Shown here: piece by piece, positions 10,132 through 22,452 of the stretch
Layout of the letters: each line of letters opens with the position of its first letter
Numbering within the stretch: the first letter of the stretch is position 1
From: Scolecobasidium constrictum UM 578
Taxonomy: Eukaryota; Ascomycota; Dothideomycetes; Venturiales; Sympoventuriaceae
Assembly (NCBI GenBank): GCA_000611715.1
Contig: AZYM01000190.1
Location: 310,001-374,000, forward strand
Length of the DNA: 64,000 bases
Reading direction: 5' to 3'
The notes under the pieces: generated by a model
The model's input: the letters and a program-made list of their open reading frames with translations, nothing else
The model's database searches: none
What the model was told of the DNA's origin: nothing
Made by a program: the position numbers and the translations under genes

Positions 10132-11513
10132 TCCTATGTCGTCTCGATAGCTCGATGACATAACTTGAGAAATGCCATGCGAGCATCAGGACGGCCACAC
10201 CAGGTCAATCACATGATCCTGGCAGATTCGATTGTGTCTCGTCCTTCATCGCGCCATCTATGCCTTAGATCCAGCCATCGCTGAGACGATTTGAGGCTTA
10301 AGCTCATGCACAGTACCAGCTGCATCGATCCTCTCAGCTGAGAAAAACGTTCAGATCGGCTGTGGCTTCCACCACGTGAGAGGAGGCCGTTATGAGATTG
10401 CGAGCCTGAGGCTCCAAGGTCACATCTCAGCCGGACTCCCGCATCAACTCAACGAGTTCTTCAATTCTTATGCCAGCCCTTTTAATTATTCGCAAAAGAC
10501 GGCCATGCCGCAACCAGGAACTCGCTGCTGAACATCTGCGCATGATGCTAGACTTTATGCGTCTTGACCGCTTCTATTTATTAATTCATCGACCCAGATC
10601 TACGCGAGCCATTTCGCTAAGATATGAGAGGCGCCCTGACCATCTCTGTTTTGAAACCCACGAAACAGATCACTTCAATTTGAAAAGGGAGCCTTGAAAC
10701 CGCGCCCAGAGACGTCGAGACTCCAGCCTTCACGCGCCACAAATAGAGCCTGGATATCTCACGATCTCAAAAGGCGGCGAGCTGAAAGTGCGTGGATTGG
10801 TGTTCTCGTATCCACGACGAGAGTCTCTCGACATCAGCTCGCTTCGTGAGCACGATGTTGTTGTGGACCTCACGATATCTCAGGCAATGGTGAGAGCATT
10901 TGCGCAGATATCCCTTTATCTCCACAACACATCCCACCTCGGGCTGCAACCTCCTGCCTGCAATTTGTCGACCGAGTGCAGGCTAGCCCGTTGCGCGATA
11001 GACTCTGGGGTACCCTGCTCGCCACGGACGAATGACAGGCGCGCCATTGCCATGCGCTGCATGACAAGCCCGTTCTTCACCAACGCCGCAACATGCTTAG
11101 CCAAATTGGTGATTGCTTGATTCGAGCCAATGTTCCATGCAACGGCTTTGCGGATGCCACTCCCCAGCACGCGGTTGCCAATTATGGCTTCCGCCGTGGT
11201 AACTCTCTCGTGCGGAGCGGGTAATCAGGATGCTCCTTATTGGCTCCATGGCTTTTCGAGATACAGCGCCCCCATGTATCATATCAAAAGGCAACTCGCC
11301 TGCCGCCTTTGTTGGATTTCCATCTCTTCCTCGAGTCTTCTCCTCGTTGTATCCTCTTTCGTTCTTTGCGAATACTATTGCTACCTTTTGGAGTATCTTC
11401 GAACTCCGTCCTCTCTTTAAGAGTATCGCAAGCGATATACGCGTGAGCGTGGCCATTCATTTACTTATCTACATTAATTCGATACCCTATTTACTGAGCA
11501 GAACGACACCAAG
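10132..11513. other. Long intergenic region before the peroxidase gene
   Basis: About 1.4 kb. The last 150 bp upstream of 11514 are pyrimidine-rich with CTTCCTCG and TTCTCCTCG runs, as in many fungal core promoters. Other frames are short and unconvincing. No transposon or RNA gene was seen. Confidence 0.45.
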
Positions 11514-13175
11514 ATGAAGGGATTCACTATTGCGCTCCTTGCTGGAGCAGCGTGCGCCTACCCGGGCATGAAGGGCGATGCGCCGCCAGGTGAACATCAC
11601 GCTGGTATCTTCAAGGCTATCATTCAGCGTGCTGGCGAGCGACACATGGAGGAGCAGGCCGAGTGGATGAGGAAGCGCTCGCTGCTTGACCCACGTCAGG
11701 GTGAGTAACGCGCGCGAGATACCATCGTCTAAAAAGTGCTAATGTCGCATAGCTCCACCACCAGGAGGTCCTCCACCAGCCCGCTTCGTGCTGCTCGGAG
11801 ACTTGCAGGAAGCCGGCACAGGCGGCTCAGCTGTCAACGACCAGATCATGAGCTGTCTGCGCCACCAGAACGGTACCACGTGTGAATCGCATGAGACGTA
11901 CACGCCACCAAAGAAGGATACCCCGAGCTGCGAGAAGGATACCTGCTGTATCTGGTCGTACATCAAGGATGACCTCGTCCCATTGTTCCAGGAGTGCGAC
12001 GGTACCTGCAACGACGTCGCGCGTGCCTGTGTCCGTTTCGGTTTCCACGATGCTGGTGCATGGAAGGAGAACATGACCCATGGTGGTACGTCTAAGCTTT
12101 CAAGTCTTTTTAACGTGATATCTTGCTGACCACGCTCGCAGGTGCCGACGGCTCGCTGTTGCTTGACGAGCAGGAAGTTCTGCGACCAGCCAATGCTGGC
12201 TTGGACAGGGCGAGAAATGCGCTGTTGCCAATCTGGAAGAAGTACAAGGGCTATGGCATCTCCGCTGCCGATCTCGTCCAGTTCGCTCACAATGTCGCTG
12301 TCACCACTTGCCCACTTGGCCCACGAACCCTGACCTACGTTGGACGTCCTGACTGGAAGAAGTCTGATGGACGTAAGTGACACCTCACATGCTAACGCGC
12401 TCTTCGCACACTAGCTAACATGGAAACAGCAAACGAGGACGGTCTCCTACCTGACGCAAACGACCTGGCCGACAACCTGATCAACCTCTTCGCCAACAAG
12501 ACCATCACCTCGATCGACCTCGTCGCCCTGATCGGTGCACACACCGCCGGCAAGCAGCGCTTCTTCGACCCATCAAAGGCAGACATGCCCTTCGACACCA
12601 CCCCCGGTGTCTGGGACGTTGCTTTCTACTCCGAGCTCCTAAACGGCACCACGCCAAATGGCGTATTCCACCTTCCCTCGGACCAGAAGTTCCCCGCCCG
12701 CGTGAACAGCACCCGCAACGCCTTCCTCGCCATGGCCAACGGTTTCCCAGTCGACCAGTCGCCAGGTCAGATCCAGTGGGACGGTCTCTACTCGAAGGGC
12801 TACCTGCGTCTCTCGCTCCTTGGTGTCAAGAAGATCCAGGGTCTGACGGACTGCACCAAGGTGCTGCCCACCAAGGTGGTGACGTTCGATGGCCCACGTG
12901 GCTTCGCGCCCACCTGCCAGAAGGACGAGCACATCAAGGTGCCAGATAACAGCACGCTCCCCTTCCCAGATGGCAAGAACGGAACTATCACTGTCCCAAG
13001 CAAGACGCCAGGCGCTAGTGGCAGTGGTAGCGGTGTTGTGCTACCGACTGATGGCGCCTCGATGACTTCTTCCTCAGGCCCTGTGCAGGCTACGGCTAAT
13101 GCCGCTTCCTCGCTGCAAGTTGTTGGCGGCGGTTTCCTGTCGCTTGTGGCTGCGGCGGTTGCGTTCGCCTTGTAA
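11514..13175 (+). CDS. Secreted, probably GPI-anchored class II heme peroxidase
   Basis: Four exons: 11514-11700, 11753-12085, 12142-12372 and 12430-13175. The introns are 52, 56 and 57 bp; all frames join and give 498 residues. A signal peptide (about residues 1-16) is followed by a Pro-rich linker and a Cys-rich peroxidase domain. The distal pocket is RFGFHDAG (Arg157, His161) and the proximal heme ligand is His288 in IGAHTAGK. GADGSLLL and TTPGVWD carry the usual calcium and heme-pocket residues. After about residue 440 comes a Ser/Gly/Thr-rich linker and a hydrophobic C-terminus typical of GPI addition. This fits ascomycete class II peroxidases (lignin/Mn-peroxidase superfamily). I did not see a convincing Mn site or surface Trp, so the substrate is open. 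Confidence 0.9.
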
Positions 13176-14030
13176 GGTCCATGGCTGGATTTCTCGTCAT
13201 TGTCGATGTATGATCTGGTTATCAGACGTGTACGGCCTTTTTACTCGCTCTGTAAATAGCAGGTTACTTGAATGCGACAGCAGTAATATGCCTCCTTCTT
13301 CCATGATACGACATGCACTCTGTCTGTTGAGAGCGCTGCATTCTGGTCGTTCATTTCTTACAAACTTAGGCTCGTTCGTAAGAGAGCTGGACTCGGGCTC
13401 TTATTGATCAGAGAGTCATGCTAAACAGCACATTCTATAGAATCTCAGAACATACTGAACATTTTCTCAATTAATCTTAGGATGAGCAGATGAGTGCTGA
13501 AATCCTGATTCTCATCTCGAGACTTATGCGCTTGCTCATCTCATAAGATGATTCGAGAACCTGTCTTTCCGAGGCGAGCAGCCATGTAAGGACTCAGCTC
13601 TGTCCTGAATGAAGCTGGACGCGAAGGGCAGGAACGATGTGCTCGCAGGCAATGAGCTTCAGATGCACGAATCACAATTGCAGCGCAGAGGATTCGATGC
13701 CGAAGTATCCAAAGGCACGAAAGTCCACCAGGCAGAACACATCGAAGCAGAGGGGGCGGAAGCTCTGCTTCCGGGTGCGATCCCTCAATTCGTCCGCGTC
13801 GGACGACCTGCTCGCATACATACAAATCCATCCAGCCACATAACAACATCTTGCTGTTAACATCCTAATATCAGTAGGCTACTGTTTTGTATGATAGGCT
13901 ATCGCTGCGATGGCTGTCTGCATCCAAAGCAGCATTAATAATGATGCGAAGCCATTCGCGACATGATGAGGTTTATATAGCTCTGTGGCATCTCCGCGAT
14001 GCTATCAGACATTGAATTCAATCATACACG
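13176..14030. other. Intergenic region with a TATA-like box
   Basis: About 850 bp. The sequence TTTATATAG at 13972-13980 lies about 50 bp upstream of the next start codon and could be its TATA box. Short frames around 13541-13863 on both strands overlap each other and show no family features. Confidence 0.4.
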
Positions 14031-14779
14031 ATGGCGCCAGAGCCGAGGACCATATTTGTGCTTGGTGCTACGGGTGAGCTTGGGCTGTACGTGTGCCATC
14101 AGGCACTCGAAAGAGGGCACTCCCTCAACATATTCGCACGCAATGCCTCGAAGCTACCAAAGACGATTATCGACCATCCGAACGTTAAGGTGGGACCTCT
14201 GCCAGTATTGCTCAACATCGGACGCGGAACTAACAGCAGTGTTCGCAGGTCACCGAAGGTCAGCTCAGCAACCACGAGATGCTCGCCTCAGCGATCGAAG
14301 GCAGCGACGTCATCATAAGTGCTCTCGGTCCACCATACAGCTACTCCGGCCTCCAAGTCGCGCCTGGCTCCTATACAAACGCCTACGGCGCGATCTTCAA
14401 AGTCATGCGCGCGAACTCAATCAAGCGTATCTTCATGATGGGCACACCGAGCATACATGTTCCCGAGGACAGATATACCATCACGCTCAACCTGATGATC
14501 TGGATGCTAAGGCTCTTCGCGAACAAAGCATGGTCAGAAGTCGTCGCCACGGGACGCTTACTGGATGAAGAAGCATCAGACCTGGACTGGACAATGTATC
14601 GCATTGGCAATCTTTCTAACAAGGACGGCACCACGAAAGCCGCTTCGTACATTGGCGAAGGCGACTGGTGTCTTGATACGTACAGGCCTGGCATAGCGGC
14701 GTGGCTGCTCGATCAAGTTGAGAAGTCGACGCCAGAATTTGTTCGTCAGAAGCCGACTTTGTATTCTCGTCCTGCCTGA
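14031..14779 (+). CDS. NAD(P)-binding Rossmann protein (NmrA/SDR-type)
   Basis: Exons are 14031-14189 and 14249-14779, with a 59-bp intron (GTGGGA donor, CTAAC branch, CGCAG acceptor), giving 229 residues. The N-terminus is a classic dinucleotide fold: FVLGATGELG at about residues 9-18, then the basic residues of the second strand (FARNASK). DVIISALGPP is the strand-4 segment and a C-terminal substrate region follows. There is no YxxxK catalytic pair, so it belongs with the atypical SDRs that act as reductases or redox sensors. It stands just before the metabolic run and may belong to it. The substrate is unknown. Confidence 0.8.
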
Positions 14780-15203
14780 GCGCTCGCTGGCGATTCGCTT
14801 CAAGGACACGCGCAGTGGTGTACAGCACTGGTGTTGAAGATGCATGGGCAGTCTTCGATCATAGTTACAAAATAAGATCATTGTAGGGTCTCAGAGGTGG
14901 TCAAGTATCACAATTTTTCACGACTCTAAAATACAAGCATTGGGGTATCCCAGTTCACATTAGCATATTGGACCAGGTGACGGAGAAAGCCCAATGACGG
15001 TATACGACCGGAGCTTTCCTCCGAAAAAATCTCGGTTCATGACCGGAGGTCAACCTCCGGCACAAAGATCCGCCGTCTCTTTCAGTCGACTCTGCTGGCA
15101 AAGGAGTGAGTATGCATCGTGGGACGCAAGCTAGACAGAATGACGTCCAGATCAAATGGACCATCTCATAATCGAAGCCTGACCTGCGACCTGAATTCGC
15201 ACC
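14780..15203. other. Intergenic promoter region
   Basis: About 420 bp between two plus-strand genes. A short inverted pair is visible near 15009-15060 (GACCGGAGCTTTCCTCCG and GACCGGAGGTCAACCTCCGG), with CCGGAG/CTCCGG cores that could bind a Zn-cluster regulator. Otherwise nothing was recognised. Confidence 0.35.
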
Positions 15204-16390
15204 ATGCAGCGACCGAAGGCTTTACTACTCGGCAGAATCGACCAGTAAGTCAATTTGACGACCACAAGTCTTATGCTGATCACGTGCACTGACTGATCCA
15301 TCTCGATTAGTGCTCAAACCTCATGGGAAGATCTGGCCTCCATTGCCGAATTGACGGTATCTAAAGCAACCAATCGAGCCAATTTTATCGCTGAGTGCCA
15401 ACATGGACTCCACGATGGCACTGTGGCCATCTTCGACCGAGCTCCTGCCAGCATGATGCAAGTCGGTCGCTTCGATGCTGAGCTTGTCAATGCCCTTCCT
15501 GAAAGTGTACGTTTCATCGCCCACAATGGGGCGGGTTATGATAGCATCGATGTAGATGCGTGCTCGGCACGTGGCATTCTTGTGTCGAATTGTCCTGGAG
15601 TAGTCGAGGAAGCTAGTGCTGATTGTGCCATGTTCCTGATTCTTGCTGCACTTCGCGGATTCAACAATGGGATATTGGCCATTCGAAATCGAACGTGGAC
15701 TGGTCTGATTCCTCCTCCGCCTTTAGGCCATGATCCCCAGGGCAAGACACTGGGCATCCTAGGAATGGGTGGAATTGGCAGAAATTTGAAGCGCAAAGCT
15801 GCATGTTTCGGCATGAAGACAATCTACCACAATCGTCGACAGCTGACTGAATCGGAGGCGGATGGTGCCGAGTATGTCAGCTTTGACGAACTTCTCGCCA
15901 GAAGCGATGTCTTGAGCCTAAACCTGCCACTGAACGTGAGTTGAAGAAGGCGGCACACTTGGAGCGTCTCACTGACCTTGTCCAGGCGAAAACACGACAC
16001 ATCATCTCCACGGCAGAGTTCGGAAAGATGAAAGACGGTATCATCATTGTGAACACAGCCAGAGGAGGCGTCATGAACGAGGCTGCATTGGTCGAAGCGA
16101 TCGAGTCTGGCAGAGTCCTCTCCGTCGGGCTTGACGTTTACGAGACGGAGCCCAATATCCATCCGGGACTGCTAGACAATCCCCACGTCTGCTTGTTGCC
16201 TCATATGGGCACTTCGACACTTGAGGTGAGCTTGTCACTGCTTGAATGCTTCATGTCCTTGTCCACTGACAAACATTAGACGAAGACAAAGATGGAAGAG
16301 CTGGCCATCAGCAATGTGAGGTCTGCACTGGCCGAGGGAAAGTTGGTCACGGTTGTACCCGAGCAACTTCATTTGCAGCAACCAAAGTAA
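15204..16390 (+). CDS. D-isomer-specific 2-hydroxyacid dehydrogenase
   Basis: Four exons (15204-15244, 15311-15935, 15986-16225, 16280-16390) give 338 residues; the introns are 66, 50 and 54 bp. The NAD(P)-binding motif is GILGMGGIG at about residue 151. The catalytic set is Arg248 in NTARGG, the Glu of YETEP (275/277) and His295 in LPHMG. The substrate-binding loop AHNGAGYDSID is near the N-terminus. The family reduces glyoxylate, hydroxypyruvate or other 2-oxo acids, or works in reverse. With its neighbours it could interconvert a 2-hydroxy acid and a 2-oxo acid in the same pathway. The first exon is only 41 nt. Confidence 0.88.
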
Positions 16391-16498
16391 ACAGAGGCCT
16401 AATTGGATTCGCATGAATCATCCAAAGTGCAGGCTCGGCGGGCCCGCTAGCCGATGGCCATTCATGAAGGCACCACTGTGTTGCGCAGCCTGATCCCC

Positions 16499-18593
16499 TC
16501 ACAACCATTCTCCGTCCACGCCAGCTCCGAATCCCATCAACATGGATGGGCTGAAGCCGTTCGTGTCAAGTATTGGCATATCCAAGAAGTCGAAGGAATG
16601 AAGATTCTGTCCACTCAGTACGCTTGGACCGGTAAGCGAGCCAAGTGATTGTTGCAATCCATAAGCTGTTCGTCTCGTGTCATTGAAGATTTGCAACCCC
16701 GTGGGTCCACCAGGATTGTTCCGTGTGTCAAGGATGAGCTGTATCATGTCCACGTAGCGCTGTGCACATCGCCACCAGACGCCCAGCTGACGCAAGACAC
16801 CAAGCAGGGCTTCAAGATCCGGTGGCACTGATCCGTACGTGTTCTCGTAGCCTGTGGTCCAGAGTATGATCAAGCTCCGTGCGGCTACCCATATGACAAA
16901 CGCAACCATAGGTCCGATGCGATTCAGATGCTGGGACTGGATCGTTGCAGCCAAGGTAGCCACGCTTCTGACTGCTTGTCTGCACCTACCACGTGCTGAG
17001 GACGATGGCTTAAGATACGCTGAAGTCGTCGATGGAAATGCAGCCACCGTGTACATGCGAATATTGATCCTAGAAGCAGTTAGCACATGTACTCGAATCT
17101 TTGTGATTTCTTACAGATAGAAGGTGGCGTGAAGTGTATACCACATGGGATCAAACTCAGTTGGAGGATCCCTAATCTCCTTCGGTAGTCCTTGAAACCA
17201 GTTTGCGACTGCATTGTCCAGTCTCCTGAATTGGTTCTGCCATTCCTGACATTGCGTAGGATGCGCAAGGTTTACTGGCTCAATCAGCAACTTGTTTGTC
17301 TTGTCAACAAGCACCAGTAAGTCAATGTAATGGTGCCACAGATTCGCCGAAGACCGTGCTGGAATCGCACTGGCTGGAGATGCAACCTCGAACCAGTCAT
17401 CGCTCCCAGGCTGACCCCAATCATCATCGCTTGCTGGATACAACGTTTTGATCCCCTTGGTATCAATACCACCTGGTTGCCCATGAGAAGCACTGGACAA
17501 TCTATCGAGCGCGAAAATGCTCCAGAACAGTCTTCGTCTCTCTTCCGCCCCAACGTGCGTGAGGTTCAGGCCTTCCTCCTCATCCTCGTTTCTCACCAGT
17601 GCCGTGTCTACACCGTCCTTGGGCGGGTCTGTGCTCTTGGAGAGCCCCAAATGCTTCGAAGCAGACACTAGCATCGACATTGCATTCCATGTGCGCGGAC
17701 CAGGGCCTTCACCTAATGCATCTACAGCAAGTAATGCGAGGGACTGCGCTGAGACTAGGGTACATTGGTCGATCGTGCGCAACAGGATCTGCTCTCGTGA
17801 ATGCTTGACATGTCTCTCCCGTAATTCAGCTCCAGGTGTCGCTCCTGACCAGTAACGGAAGGTGACTAACAAAATCCCATGCAGCAGTAGTTCTCGCTCG
17901 GAAGAGAACAAGTTGGCCTCGAAATGTTGGCGACAGAAAAGAGGTAGCCAAGGATGTACGAGCCGAAAGAACATTTGGACAAGCTGACGTATCACATCCT
18001 GACTTGGAAGGCCGATACGTGTGTCATTCCACGTTGTTGCGCTCTGCGAGATTTCTTGGAGCGAAGAATGCTGTGGCGAGACGTAGGGTGCAGTTCCGAT
18101 CGCGTGTTGTTGGTCAGGCCATATCTGAGCTTGCGTATCGAAGTGCGCGGTAGGGCCCAGGTTGTGCATGTTTTGCGCAGTCTGTAAGGTAGGTTGGCCT
18201 GATGTCGAGCCGCTGAATAGCTGACTTTGGGCACGGCTGAGCTCGACAATCTCTTGCAGAGTCCGATCAATCCGGGACAGATTGTCTTCAAGGAGATTCA
18301 CGCGCTGTTCGAGCGCTTTGCCATACCCTGGCCGCAGGCCTGGCTGACCCTTCTCCTTGTAGACACATTCATATCCCTTTCGACGACAACTATCACATTG
18401 AGGTCGTGTGCTGTCGCAACGTGACTTCTTCTGCTTGCACGTCTCGCAGCTTAGACGAAGGTCAGGCACTGAAAGTTGGCGTGCGAATAAATACTCACGC
18501 TTTGGACATGACGCGCTGACGCTTGGACGGTCTTTCCTCCCCTTCACCGTCATCAAATTCATGGCTGCCATTTGGTGACACAGCATCTGTCAT
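16499..18593 (-). CDS. Zn2Cys6 transcription factor with fungal_trans domain
   Basis: Three exons (18593-18499, 18449-17115, 17069-16499) with introns of 49 and 45 bp give 666 residues. Splicing exon 1 to 2 rebuilds the zinc cluster ACETCKQKKSRCD...CDSCRRKGYEC at about residues 32-58, with a basic KRQR stretch just before it. A Leu-rich dimerisation helix follows (LEQRVNLLEDNLSRID). The middle-homology region spans about residues 170-550, including RRRLFWSIFALDR. It sits tail-to-tail with the dehydrogenase gene and within the metabolic run, so it is the best candidate for the local regulator. That role is inferred from position only. Confidence 0.9.
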
Positions 18594-18895
18594 GGTTACA
18601 TCTTGTGATCGCGTTAATTCAACTTGAATGCAAATTCGAGTATTGTGATGAGGCGAGGAAAAGTGATCTGAAAGCATAGAATTAAGGTGCAAGAACTCCG
18701 TGAGACTAGGTAGTACTTCAGCATCACGTGGTGTGGCCTCGGCTGTTTGGACGAGGCGGCAAATCTTCTCCACAATCGAAATGAGTGCATGGGCAATACT
18801 GGAACATTGAATAATGCTTGATCGTGTGCATTGGAATCGGACTAGGGGGCAGAAATTTCATGTCACCAATTCATTACTATATACAATAGGCTAAC
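18594..18895. other. Promoter of the Zn2Cys6 gene
   Basis: About 300 bp between the regulator start and the stop of the dioxygenase gene. It contains an in-frame upstream extension without a conserved feature. No other gene was seen. Confidence 0.4.
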
Positions 18896-19943
18896 TCAGT
18901 AAGGCTTCATGCCAGCCAATTTCAGCAACTTGTCTGTCTGTTCAGCCTTCTCCAGCGGCTCAGATCTATTTCTCGGATCAACCGAGCCGTCTGCTAGCCG
19001 CGCAGTCATGTCTCGGACCTTGATATTATCGTGTGGCCAATGTGTCGTTGCGCCGTTGATGTTGAAGACTTGCTGCTTTGCTGCGATAGCTTCTGGGGAT
19101 GCCATGCTTGCTGGAGCATATGCAGCATATATTACTGTTCGAACCACATCGCTCTTCTCAGTGGGCTCACCGCCCCAGTGGATCGTTCTCGAATCCCATA
19201 CAATCAGGTCGCCTGGTTCCGCATGCACTTTCTTTGGTGAAAGACCTCGCTTCCGGAACCATTCCATATCTTCCTCGCTGAAGTACCGATTGTCCCTGTA
19301 CTCCCAATCTTCTGGCTTCGTCATGGTGTCGAAGAACTCTTCAACACAAGCGTGAGAGCCAGGAACCACGACCAATGACCCATCCTCCTCGCCCGCATGG
19401 CTCAGGTTGATGATGCCCTGCACACAGTGCAGGCCGCGCTTCCGTGGAGCTTGGTCCACATGCGGCCAAGGCGTACGTGCTTGCTTGAAGTTCGGCAAAG
19501 TAACATTTAGAGAATCGAAGGACACAAGGAGTTCATCAGTCCCCCAGATCTTGGTGAAGGTATCGAGGATCTTTTGCTCTTGACGAGCGTCCCACATGAA
19601 CTTCTCGTGAACAACGCCATAGTTCTCGTACGTGTTCAGCTTTGTCTGGATCGGGAGTCTATCCTTCTGCCAGGTCGTAGAATCGAATGCGTCAAAACTC
19701 TGGTCGAATGACTTCAGCCATTCGAGAGCTTTCTGTTGATAGTACTTTGCTTTGGCTGGATCCATGGCTCCTTTCACGACTGCGTAACCTTGGTTGATCA
19801 AGTCATCTCGGAAGTCGCCATTCGATCCTTTCAGACTAACTCGTGTTAATACTTGATCTATGGACAATTAAAACAGCTTACCTGAACGAGCTTGGCTGCT
19901 TGATCGAAGCTGCGTTCTGGGTCTGCGTTGCTGTTGTCGACAT
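18896..19943 (-). CDS. PhyH-family Fe(II)/2-oxoglutarate dioxygenase
   Basis: Exons are 19943-19882 and 19835-18896. The 46-bp intron runs 19881-19836 (GTAAGC, ATTAAC branch, GTTAG). The product is 333 residues. An earlier acceptor in the same intron (CCATAG) would break the frame, which fixes the choice. The metal ligands are His146 and Asp148 (PHVDQAP) and His240 (TIHWGG). VVVPGSH and the later DVVRTVIYAAYAP strand fit the double-stranded beta-helix and 2-oxoglutarate site. The family hydroxylates small molecules such as acyl groups or amino and hydroxy acids. There is no signal peptide. It shares a divergent promoter with the DenD-like gene, so coordinated expression is likely. Confidence 0.85.
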
Positions 19944-20413
19944 TGTGTTTGTTTGTTCGTCGAGCACGTCTGCTTGGTTCCTGTTGTCCAAGTGAGCCCA
20001 GCCTCCAATCCAACATGAGTTTATAGCCTCTCATGGCCTTGCCACAAAGGACAGCCATTCTGCTATCACATCGCTTCCTACGGTAGAGGATTGTGCCGGA
20101 ATAGATCAGCCGGGAAATGTGCTTGAGGTCACGGAGCTTGGACCATCTACTCCGCATCCTCGACGTCACCCTGGGTGCGATGATCAGCCGGTGCAGTTTC
20201 GTCTCTCCGGAAACTCGACACGACAATTTGAGCGGACCTTTCATCCACCGTCCATGAAGTCGCGAGTGGACTTTCGCACCTGGTAGCGAACCTTTGACGT
20301 GAATCTTTCACGTGAACGCAAAATGGCATGGCTGCTCGAAAGTCAACGAGCTGTGCAGTTTGAGACATCACCGTCGTGACTTGGTAGACTTTACTCTCAA
20401 CCGGCTCTTCACT
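19944..20413. promoter_or_regulatory. Divergent promoter between dioxygenase and DenD-like genes
   Basis: A 470-bp bidirectional promoter. CCGG pairs occur at 20096-20113 (CCGG, 10-nt gap, CCGG) and 20189-20211 (CCGG, 15-nt gap, CCGG). These could be sites for a Zn2Cys6 dimer such as the one encoded at 16499-18593. Binding is inference. Confidence 0.4.
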
Positions 20414-21446
20414 ATGCGAATTCTCATCACTGGCGCTGCTGGCTTCATCGGCCAGATTGTCAGCAAGGCACTTCTCGATGATCAAGCGAACGAGCTAGTG
20501 CTCGCAGACGTTGTCGAGGCTCCTGTGCCTGCTGGAGCCAGGTTTCCGGGCAATGCACATTCCATCAAGGCTGATCTTGTCCATGGTGCAGAACGTGTCG
20601 TTTCGAAGGATCTCGATGCTGCCATCTTGCTTCATGGCGTGGTACGTTGCCTGGGCATGTCATTATTCTCGCGCTGATTTCGCATCTCAGATGTCCTCGG
20701 CAGCGGAAGCGGACTTTGAGCTGGGATATCAGGTCAACGTCGATGCCTCACGATCGCTGCTTTTCCAGCTCGTGAAAACATGTCCTGGAATCCGGGTATT
20801 GTACGCTTCAAGTGAAGCTGTCTATGGGAGCCCACTTCACCGGCGTCCCATTACGGAGGCAGATATCCCAACTCCTGAAATGTCTTATGGGTGCCAGAAA
20901 ATCATCTGCGAAACGATGATCAACGACCTGACACGAAGAGGCCTGATCGATGGATTCTCCCTACGCTTTCCTACGATCTCGATTCGTCCTGGCAAGCCTA
21001 GTCCTGCAGTCTCAGCGTTTCTCTCTGGGATCATCCGTGAGCCTCTGAATGGACTGAATTGTGTCGTGCCACTCAAAGATCGCACATGGAAGCACTGGAT
21101 GTGCTCACCGAGGACGCTGGTTCAGAACATCCGCGCCATGTTGCATGTGCCGGGCAACGCCTTGCCATCTCATACGAGGTCGATCAACATGCCAGGCTTC
21201 GCCGTGACTGTCACCGATATGTTGCATGCATTAGAGGTTGTTGGAGGAAAAGATAAGCTAGCATTCGTGGAAGAGCGCGAAGTGCCAGAGATGCGGTCAG
21301 TCCTCTATGGGCTCATGGCTGCACAATTCGACAACTCGCTAGCGTTATCTCTGGGTCTGAAACAGGATGTGTCTTTTGTTGATTCCGTACGCGACTACGT
21401 GCAGCATCTGCAAGCTGAGGAACAGCTCCAAAACAGAACGCAATAA
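20414..21446 (+). CDS. DenD-like NAD-dependent sugar-acid dehydrogenase/epimerase
   Basis: Exons are 20414-20641 and 20691-21446, with a 49-bp intron (GTACGT...TCTCAG), giving 327 residues. The start gives MRILITGAAGFIG with the Rossmann glycines at residues 7-13. The extended-SDR pair is Tyr142 and Lys146 (YGCQK). RPGKPSPAVSAFLSGIIREP is a strong match to the D-erythronate dehydrogenase (DenD) branch of the epimerase family, which oxidises C4 sugar acids at C2. A role in oxidising a sugar acid in this cluster is therefore reasonable; the exact substrate is not known. It is convergent with the aldolase gene, only 41 bp away. Confidence 0.85.
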
Positions 21447-21487
21447 TGTCTATCAACATACGAGATTTTTTGGCCAAATCGCCAAGC

Positions 21488-22452
21488 TCACGCTTTGCCC
21501 GTCGACATGAGGAAGTCGCAATGATACTCAACAACAGCCTGCATCGCCTTCGTCTGCTCTTCCATTATCTTTGTCAAAGAAGCCTTTCCGGTGAGTTTCC
21601 CCTGTACCTCAAGCCACGCCGCTGCAACCGGGCCATTAATGTTCGACTTGGACATGCCGAGCCCAATACATTTGCGCAAGAGTTCTTCTTGGAAATAGTA
21701 CTCATGTGCTCCATGCAGTACGAGTCGCACCCGGTCGCCAACCGCTTTGTGGATCCTCTCTAGTCGATCGAACTCGAGTTGCGGGCCTTCAGGAGGGTAC
21801 ACGCCATGAATGTTTCCAAAAGCCGGCGCTAGCCAATCGATACCGAGAGCAATAAACTCTTCAGCCTACATGCTATCGTCAGACATATTCGTTGAGAACA
21901 TCTTATCGGCCATACCTCTTCAGGTGTCGTCAATATTGATTCGAGATCCACTGTGTCTTGAATGCCGTCCTCGGTACCATTGATTCTCCCCGGCTCGACT
22001 TCAGTGATGATACCTCGCTCGTTGCAATATTGCACAAGCTCTCGGCTCAACCTCAAATTCTCTTCTTTTGGATAATGGCTCATATCAACCATGATGCCAT
22101 CGAATCCTCCCAGATCTGCAGCCCGCTTCACCATCTCGGGATCCTGGCAATGATCCATGTGCACAGCGACCGGCACAGAGGCATTCCTTGCAGCTTCTGC
22201 AGCAGCATGAAGCAGAAGACCGCCCGCAAATTCGATCGAGAATGGAAACAGCTGGATCAGGCCTGGTGACTGCTTGGCTTCGAATGCTTTGACAGATGCT
22301 ACGACCGCTTCGAGATTGTAGCAGCACACTGCGGGAATGGCATATCCCCCGGCGTACGCAGCATCGACTATGAGCTTCGCTTTGTTCTTCTTCAGGTTTT
22401 CCCGTAAGTTTTGTGTGCTTTTGACGCCATTGATGCCATTCGTTGCGGTCAT
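21488..22452 (-). CDS. Class II (zinc) aldolase of the FBA/KbaY fold
   Basis: Exons are 22452-21916 and 21865-21488, with a 50-bp intron (GTATGG...TGTAG), giving 304 residues. Motifs follow the class II fructose-bisphosphate/tagatose-bisphosphate aldolase order: an N-terminal YAIPAVCCYN strand, metal-site HMDHCQD, VDMSHYPKEEN, and TEVEPGRING where the Glu usually binds metal. LVLHGAHE is the second zinc His and KSNINGP the phosphate/substrate loop. Fungal glycolysis uses a class II FBA with a different sequence, so this is a paralogue. In this cluster it would cleave a keto-acid or keto-sugar product of the dehydratase or dehydrogenase step. That role is inference. Confidence 0.85.

Noticed and set aside
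19836..19881. Shorter intron for the dioxygenase gene using the CCATAG acceptor
   Set aside because: It shifts the frame. Using GTTAG ten or so bases on restores a continuous protein.
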